From: Variovorax sp. PMC12
Lineage (GTDB): Bacteria; Pseudomonadota; Gammaproteobacteria; Burkholderiales; Burkholderiaceae_C
Assembly: GCF_003019815.1 (NCBI RefSeq)
Contig: NZ_CP027774.1
Span: 496,001 to 560,000, forward strand
Reading direction: 5' to 3'
DNA length: 64,000 bases
The notes beneath the pieces were generated by a model. That model saw only the letters and a program-made list of their open reading frames with translations. It made no database searches and was not told the DNA's origin. Below are positions 49,219-57,578 of the stretch, piece by piece (the stretch's first letter is position 1; each line of letters starts with the position of its first letter). The translations under genes were made by a program, and so were the position numbers.

Positions 49219-50730
49219 TCATGGTGCCGCTGCGGCGTTGACGGCGCCGGGCAGCGGGGTGTTCAGGTAGGGGAACGCAGCCGGGAACTGCGACGGGCTC
49301 TGCAGCGCGCCGTCGGTGATGGCCGCGCCGCCGGCCGGCGCATCGGCGGGCTTGCACCCGACCTTGAGCGCGTCGTTGGCACCCGTCAGCACGCACAGGG
49401 CGCCCATGGCCACGCGCAGCTCGATGTCCACCACGTCGTCGCCCGGGCGTCGCCCGTTCGGGAAGCCCGCGTTGTCGCCGCCGGCCACGCCGAGGTTGCT
49501 CTGGCTCGCCATCGCCGTGGGCGCGATGCTGGTGTTCAGGCGCAGCATTTCCGAGGCCTTGACGTTGGCGGGCTTGTTCAGGCCGTCGATGCCCGTCAGG
49601 AAGGCCGCGACGAGGTCGGTGCGCGGGAAGTTCGTGGGCGCCGGTGCGCTGGGGTACAGCGACTGGATCAGCGCGGGCAGCGTCGGGTTGGTCACGTAGG
49701 TGGCGAACTGGCCGTCGTCCATCGGCTTGGAGCTGTTGAACGCGTCCTTGTCCTTCAGGCCGATGACCACTTCGTTGACCAGCGGCATGCCCAGGCGGGA
49801 GACCTGCGCCCATGCGCCGCCGTTGAGCGTCGTGGTGCCGTGGCCGCTCTTGGGCGGGCTGGCGATCAGGCGGCCCTGGCGCGCGCTGGCCGTGGTCCAG
49901 CCGCCGATGATCGGGCCGGTTCCGCCCGCGGTGAGGCAGGAGATCGGCACCTCGAGCGCCAGCGTGCTGACGTTGCGCGTGGCGAGCGTGCCCGCGCCGT
50001 AGGCGCTGGTCGAGCCGAGCGGGTTGAGGTTGATCAGGTCGAACACCTGGCCCAGCGCGACCGCGAACGGGTCCTGGCGCTGGCCCGCGAACACGCGGCC
50101 CCCCGCGGCGCAGCCGGGGATGTTGATGTTGTAGATCTGCTGGGCCGCATAGGCGGCATAGCCGTTCGGGCCGCCGAAGGTTTTCTCGCCGATGTTGTCG
50201 GTCGGCCGGTCGAACACGGTGTTGCCGTTGGCGGCATTGGTGACGGCGGCGGCCTGGCCCTTGCGGCGGTCGCCGCGCACGATGGTGAGCGTGAACGTCT
50301 CGCGCAGGTTGCTCGTGGCCTGGTTGGGCGCCGAGATCTGGCCGGCCTGCACCAGCGGAATCGAGACCTGCTTGCCCGAGATCGGCAGCTGGATGTCGCG
50401 CAGCGTGTTGGTGAAGCGGAACTGGAAGGTCAGCGCTTCCATCGCGCTGCCGGTGTTGTCGATGTGGATCTCGTACAGCCCGTTCGGATCCATCGAGTAG
50501 TAGTTGGGGCCGCCGTACGCGCCCTGGTCGGGCTGGTAGTTGGCGATCAGCGTCACGTAGTCCTGGCGGTTGGGCTCGTAGCTGCGGAACATGTAGAAGT
50601 CTGTGCCGTCGAGCTTGGGCATCCCCGCGATCGAGGGCGCCTCGCGGTGGCTGGAGGCGAATGCGCTCACGGCGGCGAGCGCACTGAGCGCGAGAACACA
50701 GGCCTGGACAGGCGTTTTGGACAATCTCAT
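49219..50730 (-). CDS. DUF4331 family exported protein
   Basis: A 503-residue exported protein with a Sec signal ending SAFASSHREAP; the mature SSHREAP start and the nearby GTDFYMFRSYEP are hallmarks of DUF4331. It has repeated beta-rich segments and few cysteines. The function is unknown; members are secreted and often sit with TPR and HupE/UreJ genes, as here. ATG 50730 is preceded by GAGGTG. It is the first gene of the four-gene operon. The 204-bp upstream region, up to ureD, holds no gene I can support. Confidence 0.85.
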   Translation of the reverse strand: MRLSKTPVQACVLALSALAAVSAFASSHREAPSIAGMPKLDGTDFYMFRSYEPNRQDYVTLIANYQPDQGAYGGPNYYSMDPNGLYEIHIDNTGSAMEALTFQFRFTNTLRDIQLPISGKQVSIPLVQAGQISAPNQATSNLRETFTLTIVRGDRRKGQAAAVTNAANGNTVFDRPTDNIGEKTFGGPNGYAAYAAQQIYNINIPGCAAGGRVFAGQRQDPFAVALGQVFDLINLNPLGSTSAYGAGTLATRNVSTLALEVPISCLTAGGTGPIIGGWTTASARQGRLIASPPKSGHGTTTLNGGAWAQVSRLGMPLVNEVVIGLKDKDAFNSSKPMDDGQFATYVTNPTLPALIQSLYPSAPAPTNFPRTDLVAAFLTGIDGLNKPANVKASEMLRLNTSIAPTAMASQSNLGVAGGDNAGFPNGRRPGDDVVDIELRVAMGALCVLTGANDALKVGCKPADAPAGGAAITDGALQSPSQFPAAFPYLNTPLPGAVNAAAAP

Positions 50731-50934
50731 CGACGTCACCTCGGTAGTGAAAGTGTTGGAATGGGCACGGACGACTTGCGCGGCCGCGGGCCGGCGCTGT
50801 CTGAGTACGGCCAACAAGTTCAGCTGGATGCGTCGAAGCGGCTAGGTGCTTGCTCGCTTGCCAAGCCCGCCGTTGTGGTGCAGACGCACGCGGGCGCGGT
50901 CAGGAAGGAGCGCGGTCAGGTGCGCCGTCGGCGC

Positions 50935-51765
50935 TCAGGTCGCCCAGATGCGCGGCGTGGCGCTCGGCAACTGCCACAGTTCGCCGCGCCATGCCTGCCA
51001 CACCTGGCGCAGCAGCTGCATCGCGGGTTCGACCACTGGCGCCAGCACCCGCAGCACGACCACCTCGGCATGCGGGCTGGTGGCGCCGGCGCTGCCGTGC
51101 AGCGGGCCGGCTTCCAGCAGGCCGCGCGCATGCGCCAGCAGCGCGTCGCGGCGCGCGCGCGCCAGCGGTGAACCTGCCACGAAGAACAGCGAGGCCATGC
51201 AGCGGTGGCCGCCCAGGCCCAGCGGGCTTTGCAGCAGCCGATGGTCGGCCGCGTCGATGCGGCCACGCTCCAGCCACACGCCCGGCACTTCGATGTGCTG
51301 AAGGTAGGTGCCGCGCTCGAAGGGCTGGCCGGCGTTGGGCAGGCCGAGCGCGGTGACGTCCCAGCCGATCAGCTCGGCGCCGGGCGCCACTTCGATGCTC
51401 AGGCGGTTCTCGGCCCGGCAGCCGCTGTAGCAGATGGCTTCGAGCGGCAGCCATTCGAGCCGCGCACCGGCCGCCAGGCGAATGCGGGTGCGCTGCAGCG
51501 CCAGTTCGCCTTCGGAGCGGTAGAACCGCGAGGCACCGGGCGTGGTGATCAGGCCATGGCTGCCGTCGGCAGCCTCGATGTCGATGTCGAGCGTGTCGCC
51601 GCCCACCAGCCCGCCCGGCGGGTGCACCAGCACGTTGTGACAGACGGCGTCGCCCTCGGGGTAGAGGCTCTGCAGGATGCGCAGCGGGCCGTCATGGCGA
51701 AAGCGGGCGACGGTGCGGGCGGCTTCTTGTGTGTAGGCGAGATGGAGACGGGCGTGCCAGGGCAT
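50935..51765 (-). CDS. ureD: Urease accessory protein UreD
   Basis: A 276-residue UreD of normal length. Family landmarks are PLRILQSLYPEGDAVCHNVL, HPPGGLVGGDTLDIDI, TTPGASRFYRSEG, LEWLPLEAICYSGCRA and WDVTALGLPN. UreD (UreH) holds apo-urease open for nickel insertion together with UreF and UreG. No ureABC or ureEFG genes are in the window, and downstream comes the DUF4331 operon instead of ureA. It starts 24 bp after the deaminase gene and probably shares its transcript with the binding-protein gene. Confidence 0.92.
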   Translation of the reverse strand: MPWHARLHLAYTQEAARTVARFRHDGPLRILQSLYPEGDAVCHNVLVHPPGGLVGGDTLDIDIEAADGSHGLITTPGASRFYRSEGELALQRTRIRLAAGARLEWLPLEAICYSGCRAENRLSIEVAPGAELIGWDVTALGLPNAGQPFERGTYLQHIEVPGVWLERGRIDAADHRLLQSPLGLGGHRCMASLFFVAGSPLARARRDALLAHARGLLEAGPLHGSAGATSPHAEVVVLRVLAPVVEPAMQLLRQVWQAWRGELWQLPSATPRIWAT

Positions 51766-51789
51766 GCGGCGAGTCTAGTGCGCCCGCTT

Positions 51790-52320
51790 TCAGGTCTTCC
51801 AGGCGCCGTCGTGCGCGGCGCTGGCTTCGTCGACGAGAGCGGGGCCGATGCACTCGATCGGATGCGGCGAGGCGCGGAACACGTCGCGGCACGACAGCTC
51901 AGCGTCGCGCTGGTCCTGCCGCTCGCCGCGGAACACGCGCAGGCGCTCGGCGTCGATGCCGAACACCACCCGGCCGATGTTCGACCAGAAGATCGCGCCC
52001 GCGCACATCACGCAGGGCTCGCCCGAGGCGTAGAGCGTGGCACCTGCCAGCTCTTCGCGCGAGATGTTGCGCCCTGCCAGCGCGCGCAATGCGTTGACCT
52101 CCGCATGGGCGGTGCAGTCGCCGGTCTCGGTGTTGCTGTTGCCGGCCTCGGCCAGTACCTCGCCGGCGGCCGAGACGATGACCGAGCCGAAGGGGCGGTT
52201 GCCCCGTCGACGCGCCGCGTGCGACCACACGATGGCCTTGCGCAGGTAGCGGCCGTCGCGCTCGTCGAGCGTCGTTTCGGCGGGGTAGGCGGTGTTGTTG
52301 TTGCTGCTGAGGATGTTCAT
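51790..52320 (-). CDS. Nucleoside/nucleobase deaminase (guanine deaminase-like, CDA fold)
   Basis: A 176-residue zinc deaminase. The zinc site and catalytic Glu are His72-Ala-Glu74 (CTAHAEVNALRAL), with Cys103 and Cys106 in EPCVMCAGAIFW. The layout matches bacterial guanine deaminases and tRNA-adenosine-deaminase-like enzymes; a free purine substrate is more likely given the context. The start ATG overlaps the stop of the binding-protein gene (ATGA). Ammonia release here, together with a urease chaperone next door, fits purine nitrogen salvage. Confidence 0.9.
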   Translation of the reverse strand: MNILSSNNNTAYPAETTLDERDGRYLRKAIVWSHAARRRGNRPFGSVIVSAAGEVLAEAGNSNTETGDCTAHAEVNALRALAGRNISREELAGATLYASGEPCVMCAGAIFWSNIGRVVFGIDAERLRVFRGERQDQRDAELSCRDVFRASPHPIECIGPALVDEASAAHDGAWKT

Positions 52321-53354
52321 GCCTTGGGGAGGGAGCGTTCGCTGCGCGATGGGAGCATTGAAGTGTTGAAGATGGCGTCGGACGCGGGCTTGACCTTGAG
52401 GCCGAAGACATCGGCCACTTCGTCGACCTGCTGCTCGAGCGTGAGTTTCTTTATATCGCCAAGCCCGTGGCCGCGCGTGTCCGCCGCGCCCACGTACTGC
52501 GCCGTGATGCCCCAGCGCTCGAGTTCGATCTTCTCGTCGAGGATGGGTTCGCGCTGGCGCATGGCCGCGATGCTCGGCGCCGGGTTGGCAAAGGTCTCGA
52601 CGATGGCGCGGTTGCTCGCGCGCAGGAAGGCGGCCACCACCTTCGGGTTCTGCGCCACGAGGTTGCTGCTGGCGAGGATCGCGTTGCCGTACAGGTTGAC
52701 GCCGGCGTCCGCGTACTTGAGCACCGACAGCTCCTCCGGCTTCATGCGTGCGAACAGCGACACGGCCGAGTCGTGGAAATAGGTGGCGGCATCGACATCG
52801 CCGCGCACCATCACGTTGTCGCGCGCGCTGAAGTCGGTGGTCTGCCACTGGAAGGCATCGGCGCGCATGCCCTGCTTGCGCGCCACCATCGGCCAGGCGC
52901 GCCGTGTCGACTCGACGGCCGCGGCGGCCACCTTCTTGCCCGCGAGGCTCCTGAAATCTGCGCTGACGCCACGGTCCTTGCGGCCGATGATCACGAATGG
53001 TGCGCGGTTGTAGTACTGGTAGACGGCCTGCACCATCGGTGTGCCCGGGTTCTGCGCGTTGAACTCGACCAGCGAGCTGATGTCGCCCAGGCCCAGTTGG
53101 TACACGCCGCTGGCAATGCGCGTGATCGAGGCGACCGAGCCCGCGCCGGTGTCGATGCTCACATCGAGCCCCTCGTCCCTGTAGTAGCCCTTGGCCAGTG
53201 CAAGGAAGAAGGGCGCGGTCTGCCCGTTGATGCGGAAGTCGAGCGTGAACTTGAGCGGGGTGAGCTTGCCGGTGCTGCCCTGGGCGAACACGGACGGCGC
53301 GGCGATGGGGGCAAGGGCGGCGGTGCCGGCCGCAAGAAAGAATCGACGTTGCAT
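52317..53354 (-). CDS. NMT1/THI5-like ABC transporter substrate-binding protein
   Basis: A 345-residue periplasmic binding protein with signal MQRRFFLAAGTAALAPIAAP. Family segments are LKFTLDFRINGQTAPFFLAL and KGYYRDEGLDVSIDTGAGSV. This family binds pyrimidine precursors of thiamine, nitrate, taurine-like sulfonates or riboflavin. Permease and ATPase genes are not in the window. It heads an operon with the deaminase and UreD, so a nitrogen heterocycle or nucleobase ligand is plausible. Its upstream region carries the 13-bp element shared with the divergent Rieske gene. Confidence 0.9.
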   Translation of the reverse strand: MQRRFFLAAGTAALAPIAAPSVFAQGSTGKLTPLKFTLDFRINGQTAPFFLALAKGYYRDEGLDVSIDTGAGSVASITRIASGVYQLGLGDISSLVEFNAQNPGTPMVQAVYQYYNRAPFVIIGRKDRGVSADFRSLAGKKVAAAAVESTRRAWPMVARKQGMRADAFQWQTTDFSARDNVMVRGDVDAATYFHDSAVSLFARMKPEELSVLKYADAGVNLYGNAILASSNLVAQNPKVVAAFLRASNRAIVETFANPAPSIAAMRQREPILDEKIELERWGITAQYVGAADTRGHGLGDIKKLTLEQQVDEVADVFGLKVKPASDAIFNTSMLPSRSERSLPKA

Positions 53355-53412
53355 GTGGGGCCTCGGAGTCTTCGGGTCTTGAATCCCTCCGCCGCAAGGC
53401 AGAAGGCGTTTC

Positions 53413-53425
53413 AAGAGCAATTTCC
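53413..53425 (-). promoter_or_regulatory. 13-bp promoter-proximal element, copy 1 (binding-protein operon)
   Basis: On the minus strand GGAAATTGCTCTT, about 60-70 bases upstream of the binding-protein start. An identical copy lies in the opposite orientation at 53640-53652, before the divergent Rieske gene. In the 336-bp gap 53355-53690 I see no gene; the shared element is its main feature. Confidence 0.5.
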
Positions 53426-53639
53426 GGGCGGGCGCACGTGGATGGTGCGTGCGCTGCTGAACGCTTCTACTCTTGCACTGGTCGATGCACGAGGCATGCC
53501 AAGGCTTTTGCTCGGGCATTGCGAAAGAAAGCGTGCATCGCGGAAAAAGCGGAGCCACAATCCGGGCGCGCAATTTGCAAGGCAGCTTGCGCAGAGTAGA
53601 AGCGTTCAGCCACGCGGCGGGCATCGTCCGTCCCTGGCA

Positions 53640-53652
53640 GGAAATTGCTCTT
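53640..53652 (+). promoter_or_regulatory. 13-bp promoter-proximal element, copy 2 (Rieske oxygenase gene)
   Basis: GGAAATTGCTCTT, 38-50 bases upstream of the Rieske oxygenase start. Preceded by TGGCA, it resembles a sigma-54 promoter, but the GG to GC distance is one base short and copy 1 lacks TGGC, so a regulator site or unusual promoter element is more likely. Confidence 0.5.
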
Positions 53653-53690
53653 TCAGTTCGTCCCCACACGACCACAGAAGGAGTCCGCGC

Positions 53691-54770
53691 ATGCTCGTTA
53701 CCCAACAACCCGTCTTCCGCAAGTTCTGGCATGCCGTCATGCCGCTCACCGAACTCGCCCACGGCCCGAAGCCTTTCAAGCTGCTGGGAGAGGACATCGT
53801 TCTCTTCATCGATTCGCACGGCCAGCCTGCCGCGCTGCGCGATCGCTGCTGCCACCGCACCGCGAAGCTGTCAAAAGGCTGGTGCGTGGACAGCGAAGGC
53901 CAGGCCTGCGGCACCGGTGCCATCCAGTGCGGCTACCACGGCTGGACCTACGACCGCAGCGGCCAAGTGGTGCGCATTCCGCAGTACGACGCCGACCGCA
54001 AGATCTCGCCCGAGTACCGCACCACCGCCTACCACTGCACCGCGCGCTACGGCTATGCCTGGGTGGCGCTGGAAGATCCGATCGCCGACATCCCCGTCAT
54101 TCCCGAGTTCGACGACCCGGGCTACCGCACCATCTTCCAGTTCTACGAGAAGTGGCAGACCAGCCCGATGCGCGCGCTGGAAAACTCGTTCGACAACTCG
54201 CACTTCAGCTTCGTGCATCGCGCCACCTTCGGCGTGGCCGCGAGCCCCAAGCCGAGCAAGTACGAACTGGTGGAAAACGAGACGGGCTTCTATGCCGAGA
54301 CGGTCATCGAGGCCACGAACCCGGTGAAGTTCCACGCGATCAGCGGCGTGACCGACCCGATCACCACGCGCCACATGCGCAACGCATACTTCCTGCCGTT
54401 CTCGCGGCGGCTCGACATCGAGTATCCGAGCGGTGTGCGCCACATCATCATCAACTGCTTCACCCCCATCGACGACGGGCGCATGCAGCTGTGCCAATGG
54501 CTGTTCCGCAACGACACCGAGGCCGACTGCGCGGCGCAGATGCTGATCGACTTCGACGATGCGGTGACGCGCGAGGACAAGGACATCCTCGAGTCGACCG
54601 ATCCGGACGCGCTGGTCGACACGCGCCGGCGCGGTGTGGAGTATTCGATGGAGTCGGACAAGCCGGGCATGCTGATCCGCAAGCACCTGATGCAGTTGCT
54701 GGCGAAGCATGGCGAAGCCGAGGTCCACCGCAGCATGGGCGCCGTCATTCCTGTTGCGAAGGCCGCGTAA
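53691..54770 (+). CDS. Rieske [2Fe-2S] oxygenase, alpha-type subunit
   Basis: A 359-residue Rieske non-heme iron oxygenase. The Rieske ligands are Cys53-x-His55 (DRCCHRTAKL) and Cys80-x2-His83 (QCGYHGWTY); the spacing between the pairs is longer than usual because of an insertion around SEGQACGTGA. The mononuclear iron triad segment is NSFDNSHFSFVH, with Asp168, His171 and His176. Family members demethylate or hydroxylate aromatic or N-methyl substrates with a separate reductase; none is adjacent. AAGGAG precedes the start. It is divergent from the binding-protein operon, which shares its 13-bp element. Its end overlaps the BLUF-EAL gene by 26 bp. Confidence 0.92.
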   Translation: MLVTQQPVFRKFWHAVMPLTELAHGPKPFKLLGEDIVLFIDSHGQPAALRDRCCHRTAKLSKGWCVDSEGQACGTGAIQCGYHGWTYDRSGQVVRIPQYDADRKISPEYRTTAYHCTARYGYAWVALEDPIADIPVIPEFDDPGYRTIFQFYEKWQTSPMRALENSFDNSHFSFVHRATFGVAASPKPSKYELVENETGFYAETVIEATNPVKFHAISGVTDPITTRHMRNAYFLPFSRRLDIEYPSGVRHIIINCFTPIDDGRMQLCQWLFRNDTEADCAAQMLIDFDDAVTREDKDILESTDPDALVDTRRRGVEYSMESDKPGMLIRKHLMQLLAKHGEAEVHRSMGAVIPVAKAA

Positions 54771-56031
54771 GGGTCTGGGCCTGGGTCTGGGACGGCTGCA
54801 TCTGGCGAGGCTGGGGAAACGCGGGCATCGGCAGGCACTCGAAGCCCGGCTTCGCGAAGAGGTAGCCCTGGAACAGGTGCACGCCTTCGTCTTCCAGCCA
54901 GCGCAGCTGGTCCGTCGACTCGATGCCTTCGGCGATCACGTCGATGCACAGCTCGCGGCACAGGCCGACGATCGCCCGCACGATCGACTGGCGCGGCCCG
55001 TTGACCTGAATCTGGCGCACCAGGGCGATATCCACCTTGATCTGGTCGGGCTGGAATTCGGCGAGCAGATTCAGCCCCGAGTAACCGGCCCCGAAGTCGT
55101 CGATGGCCACCTTCAACCCCTGGCGCCGGTACACGTCGATCGACTCCGAGAAGCCGCGATGGTCCTGGATGGCCTCGGTCTCCGTGATCTCGATGACGAT
55201 GCGGTCGAGCCCGATACCGCATCGCCGGGCCGCGGCCACGGTGCTGTCCAGAACGCGCGGGGACGCGACGGCGCTCTGCGGCATGAAGTTCAGGTTCAGG
55301 TCGCAGGCGATCCCCAGGCGCGCCGCTTGAGCGATGGCTTCGGTTCGGCCTTCGGCGTCGAAGCCGTGGAGCTGCGCGGCAGGCACCGCCCCCAGCACCT
55401 GGAAGGCCGATTCGCCGCGGGCTCCGCGAACGAGGGCCTCATAGGACACGACCTTCAGTGCCGCCGTGTCGACGATCGGCTGATAGGCATAGCTGCGGCC
55501 GTACGCCGACGCCCAGGCCGCCGATGCGGGCGCGGTCAAGTCCGGCGCGTCGGTGGCCGCGCCGGGGACGGTCGCCCTTCCTTGCGATGCGCGCCCGACG
55601 ATGTTCTGCCGCCAGCGTCCGTCGGCAAAGGCGGCAATCACCCGGCGCGCCTGTGCCGGATTCAACTGCGTGAACGTGGCGTCTGCGTCGAAGACGTCTT
55701 GCAGCCCGTCGATGGCGCGGAGTTCGCCCGGCGCCATGGCCATGAACGACATGGACCATTCGTCGAACTGGCGCGCGGGAAGGGGCTCGTTCAGGATGCG
55801 GACGATCTCGCCATGCCGCGCGTCGGCGACGATCTTCTGGAAGGTCTCGTCGACAACGGCCGGCGGACCTTCCAGCAACTGAAAGAAATGGCGGTTGTCG
55901 TAGAGCAGAAAGCCCGTGAGTCCGCGGCGTTCATTGGCGCTGCTTGCGCTCTGCATCAGCTGCGCCAGGGCGCCGGGGTCGAAGGCTTGTGTCGCTTTGC
56001 TCGCGTAGGCGATGTGAATGAGGGGTTGCAT
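54745..56031 (-). CDS. BLUF-EAL blue-light-regulated cyclic-di-GMP phosphodiesterase
   Basis: A 428-residue photoreceptor. The N-terminal BLUF domain (1-95) has the flavin-pocket residues Tyr9 (HIAYASKA), Asn33 (NERRGLTGFLLY), Gln51 (HFFQLLEG) and Trp92/Met94 (DEWSMSF). After a linker the EAL domain (about 175-410) keeps all key motifs: YEALVRG, DLNLNFMP, EITETEAI, IDDFGAGYSGLNLL, IKVDIALV, AEGIES and LFQGYLF. Blue light should raise its hydrolysis of cyclic di-GMP, as in BlrP1. ATG 56031 is used. It overlaps the Rieske gene tail-to-tail by 26 bp. It would counteract the GGDEF cyclase encoded at 34823-36409. Confidence 0.92.
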   Translation of the reverse strand: MQPLIHIAYASKATQAFDPGALAQLMQSASSANERRGLTGFLLYDNRHFFQLLEGPPAVVDETFQKIVADARHGEIVRILNEPLPARQFDEWSMSFMAMAPGELRAIDGLQDVFDADATFTQLNPAQARRVIAAFADGRWRQNIVGRASQGRATVPGAATDAPDLTAPASAAWASAYGRSYAYQPIVDTAALKVVSYEALVRGARGESAFQVLGAVPAAQLHGFDAEGRTEAIAQAARLGIACDLNLNFMPQSAVASPRVLDSTVAAARRCGIGLDRIVIEITETEAIQDHRGFSESIDVYRRQGLKVAIDDFGAGYSGLNLLAEFQPDQIKVDIALVRQIQVNGPRQSIVRAIVGLCRELCIDVIAEGIESTDQLRWLEDEGVHLFQGYLFAKPGFECLPMPAFPQPRQMQPSQTQAQTLTRPSQQE

Positions 56032-56148
56032 GAGTTGGATCCGTCCCCTCGAGGGTAGCGGCGGAAACCAACCGTGCAACCGCGAGGTTGCGGCGATCCT
56101 GTAGGCCAATGTGCCGTGACGGCGTGGCCCAAGCCTTCGTCAGGTGCG

Positions 56149-57450
56149 TCAGGCGGGTGCGGCAGCGGTGCTGGGGCGCGTTGCGCGCGGCGCGCCCTGT
56201 TCGTAGCGGTCCATCGCGAGTCCGTCGGTACGGATCTCGGGGCGCTGGCCCATCACCATGTCGGAGATGAGCTTGCCCGAGCCGCAGGCCATGGTCCAGC
56301 CCAGCGTGCCGTGGCCGGTGTTGAGGAACAGGTTGGCGTAGCGTGTGCCGCCGACGATGGGCGTGCTGTCGGGCGTCATCGGGCGCAGGCCGGTCCAGAA
56401 CGTGGCGCGCGGCACGTCGCCGCCGGGGAACAGGTCGGTCACCACCTTTTCGAGCGTGGCGCGGCGCGCCGGGTTCAGGCGCAGGTCGAAGCCGCCCAGC
56501 TCGGCCATGCCGCCCACGCGGATGCGGTTGTCGAAGCGGGTGACGGCCACCTTGTAGGTCTCGTCGAGCACCGTCGATTGCGGGGCCAGCGATTCGTCCA
56601 GCAGCGGCACGGTCAGCGAATAGCCCTTGACCGGGTAGACCGGGATGTCCAGGCCCAGCGAGGCGATGGCCGCGCGCGAATAGCTCCCGAAGGCCATCAC
56701 GTAGCGGTCGGCGGTGAGGATCTTGCCGGTGGTGGTGCGCACGCCGGTGATGCGGCTGCCGTCGGTTTCCAGGCCGGCGATGGTCTGGCCGAAGCGGAAG
56801 TCCACGCCCAGGCCGCGCGCGATTTCCGCGAGGCCGCGGGTGAAGAGGTGGCAGTCGCCGGTTTCGTCGTTGGGCAGGCGCAGGCCGCCGGTGAGGCGGT
56901 CGCGTGCGCCGGCCAGCGCGGGCTCCACGCTCGCCAGCGAATCGCGGTCGAGCAGTTCGTATGGCACGCCGCACTCTTCGAGCACCGCGATGTCGCGCTG
57001 CACCGCGTCGAGCTGGGCCTGCGTGCGGAACAGCTGCAGGGTGCCGCCGGTGCGCTGCTCGTACTGCAGGCCGGTGTCGGCACGCAGCTGCTGCAGGCAG
57101 CCGCGGCTGTATTCGGCCACGCGCATCATGCGCTCCTTGTTCACGGCGTACGCCTCGGGCGAGCAGTTGCGCAGCATGGCGGCCATCCAGCGCAGCTGGA
57201 ACATCGTGCCGTCGGGGCGGATCGACAGCGGCGCATGCTTCTTGAACATCCACTTGATGGCCTTCAGCGGAATGCCCGGCGCTGCCCACGGCGTGGAGTA
57301 GCCGGGCGACACCTGGCCGGCGTTGCCGAAGCTGGTTTCCTCGGCCGGACCGTCCTGCCGGTCGAGCAGGGTGACCTCCGCGCCGGAGCGGGCGAGGTAG
57401 TAGGCCGTGGTGGTACCGATCACGCCGCCGCCGAGAACAATGACTTTCAT
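56149..57450 (-). CDS. dadA: D-amino acid dehydrogenase (small subunit type)
   Basis: A 433-residue FAD enzyme of the DadA type. The dinucleotide motif VIVLGGGVIGTTTAYYLARS opens the protein, followed by ETSFGNAGQVSPGYSTPWAA, a DadA hallmark; late motifs are FWTGLRPMTPDSTPIVGG and NTGHGTLGWTMACGSGK. It oxidises D-amino acids, mainly D-Ala, to keto acids and feeds electrons to the respiratory chain at the inner membrane. It is divergent from an Lrp-family gene 128 bp away, the usual arrangement for alanine-responsive control. No alr/dadX racemase gene is adjacent. Confidence 0.95.
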   Translation of the reverse strand: MKVIVLGGGVIGTTTAYYLARSGAEVTLLDRQDGPAEETSFGNAGQVSPGYSTPWAAPGIPLKAIKWMFKKHAPLSIRPDGTMFQLRWMAAMLRNCSPEAYAVNKERMMRVAEYSRGCLQQLRADTGLQYEQRTGGTLQLFRTQAQLDAVQRDIAVLEECGVPYELLDRDSLASVEPALAGARDRLTGGLRLPNDETGDCHLFTRGLAEIARGLGVDFRFGQTIAGLETDGSRITGVRTTTGKILTADRYVMAFGSYSRAAIASLGLDIPVYPVKGYSLTVPLLDESLAPQSTVLDETYKVAVTRFDNRIRVGGMAELGGFDLRLNPARRATLEKVVTDLFPGGDVPRATFWTGLRPMTPDSTPIVGGTRYANLFLNTGHGTLGWTMACGSGKLISDMVMGQRPEIRTDGLAMDRYEQGAPRATRPSTAAAPA

Positions 57451-57468
57451 GGTGTATCCGCCGATTCG

Positions 57469-57514
57469 AATGGAATGAAAGGAATTTAAGATGCACAATC
57501 CAGTGGATTCCATT
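57469..57514. promoter_or_regulatory. Widely spaced inverted repeat between dadA and the Lrp gene
   Basis: AATGGAAT (57469-57476) and ATTCCATT (57507-57514) are perfect inverted 8-mers, 38 bp from centre to centre, with a further GGAAT between them. Lrp-type octamers wrap DNA with multiple phased sites, so this fits control of dadA by the adjacent regulator. The assignment is by symmetry only. Confidence 0.45.
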
Positions 57515-57578
57515 GTTTTTTGAGATTCGGCAGTGAAATCCGCTGCTGGAAATCACCCAAGGCCGCCTGCGAAGTGAA

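Noticed and set aside
53635..53652. Sigma-54 promoter before the Rieske gene
   Set aside because: TGGCA and TTGCT are present, but GG to GC is one base short of the required spacing, and the sister copy lacks TGGC.
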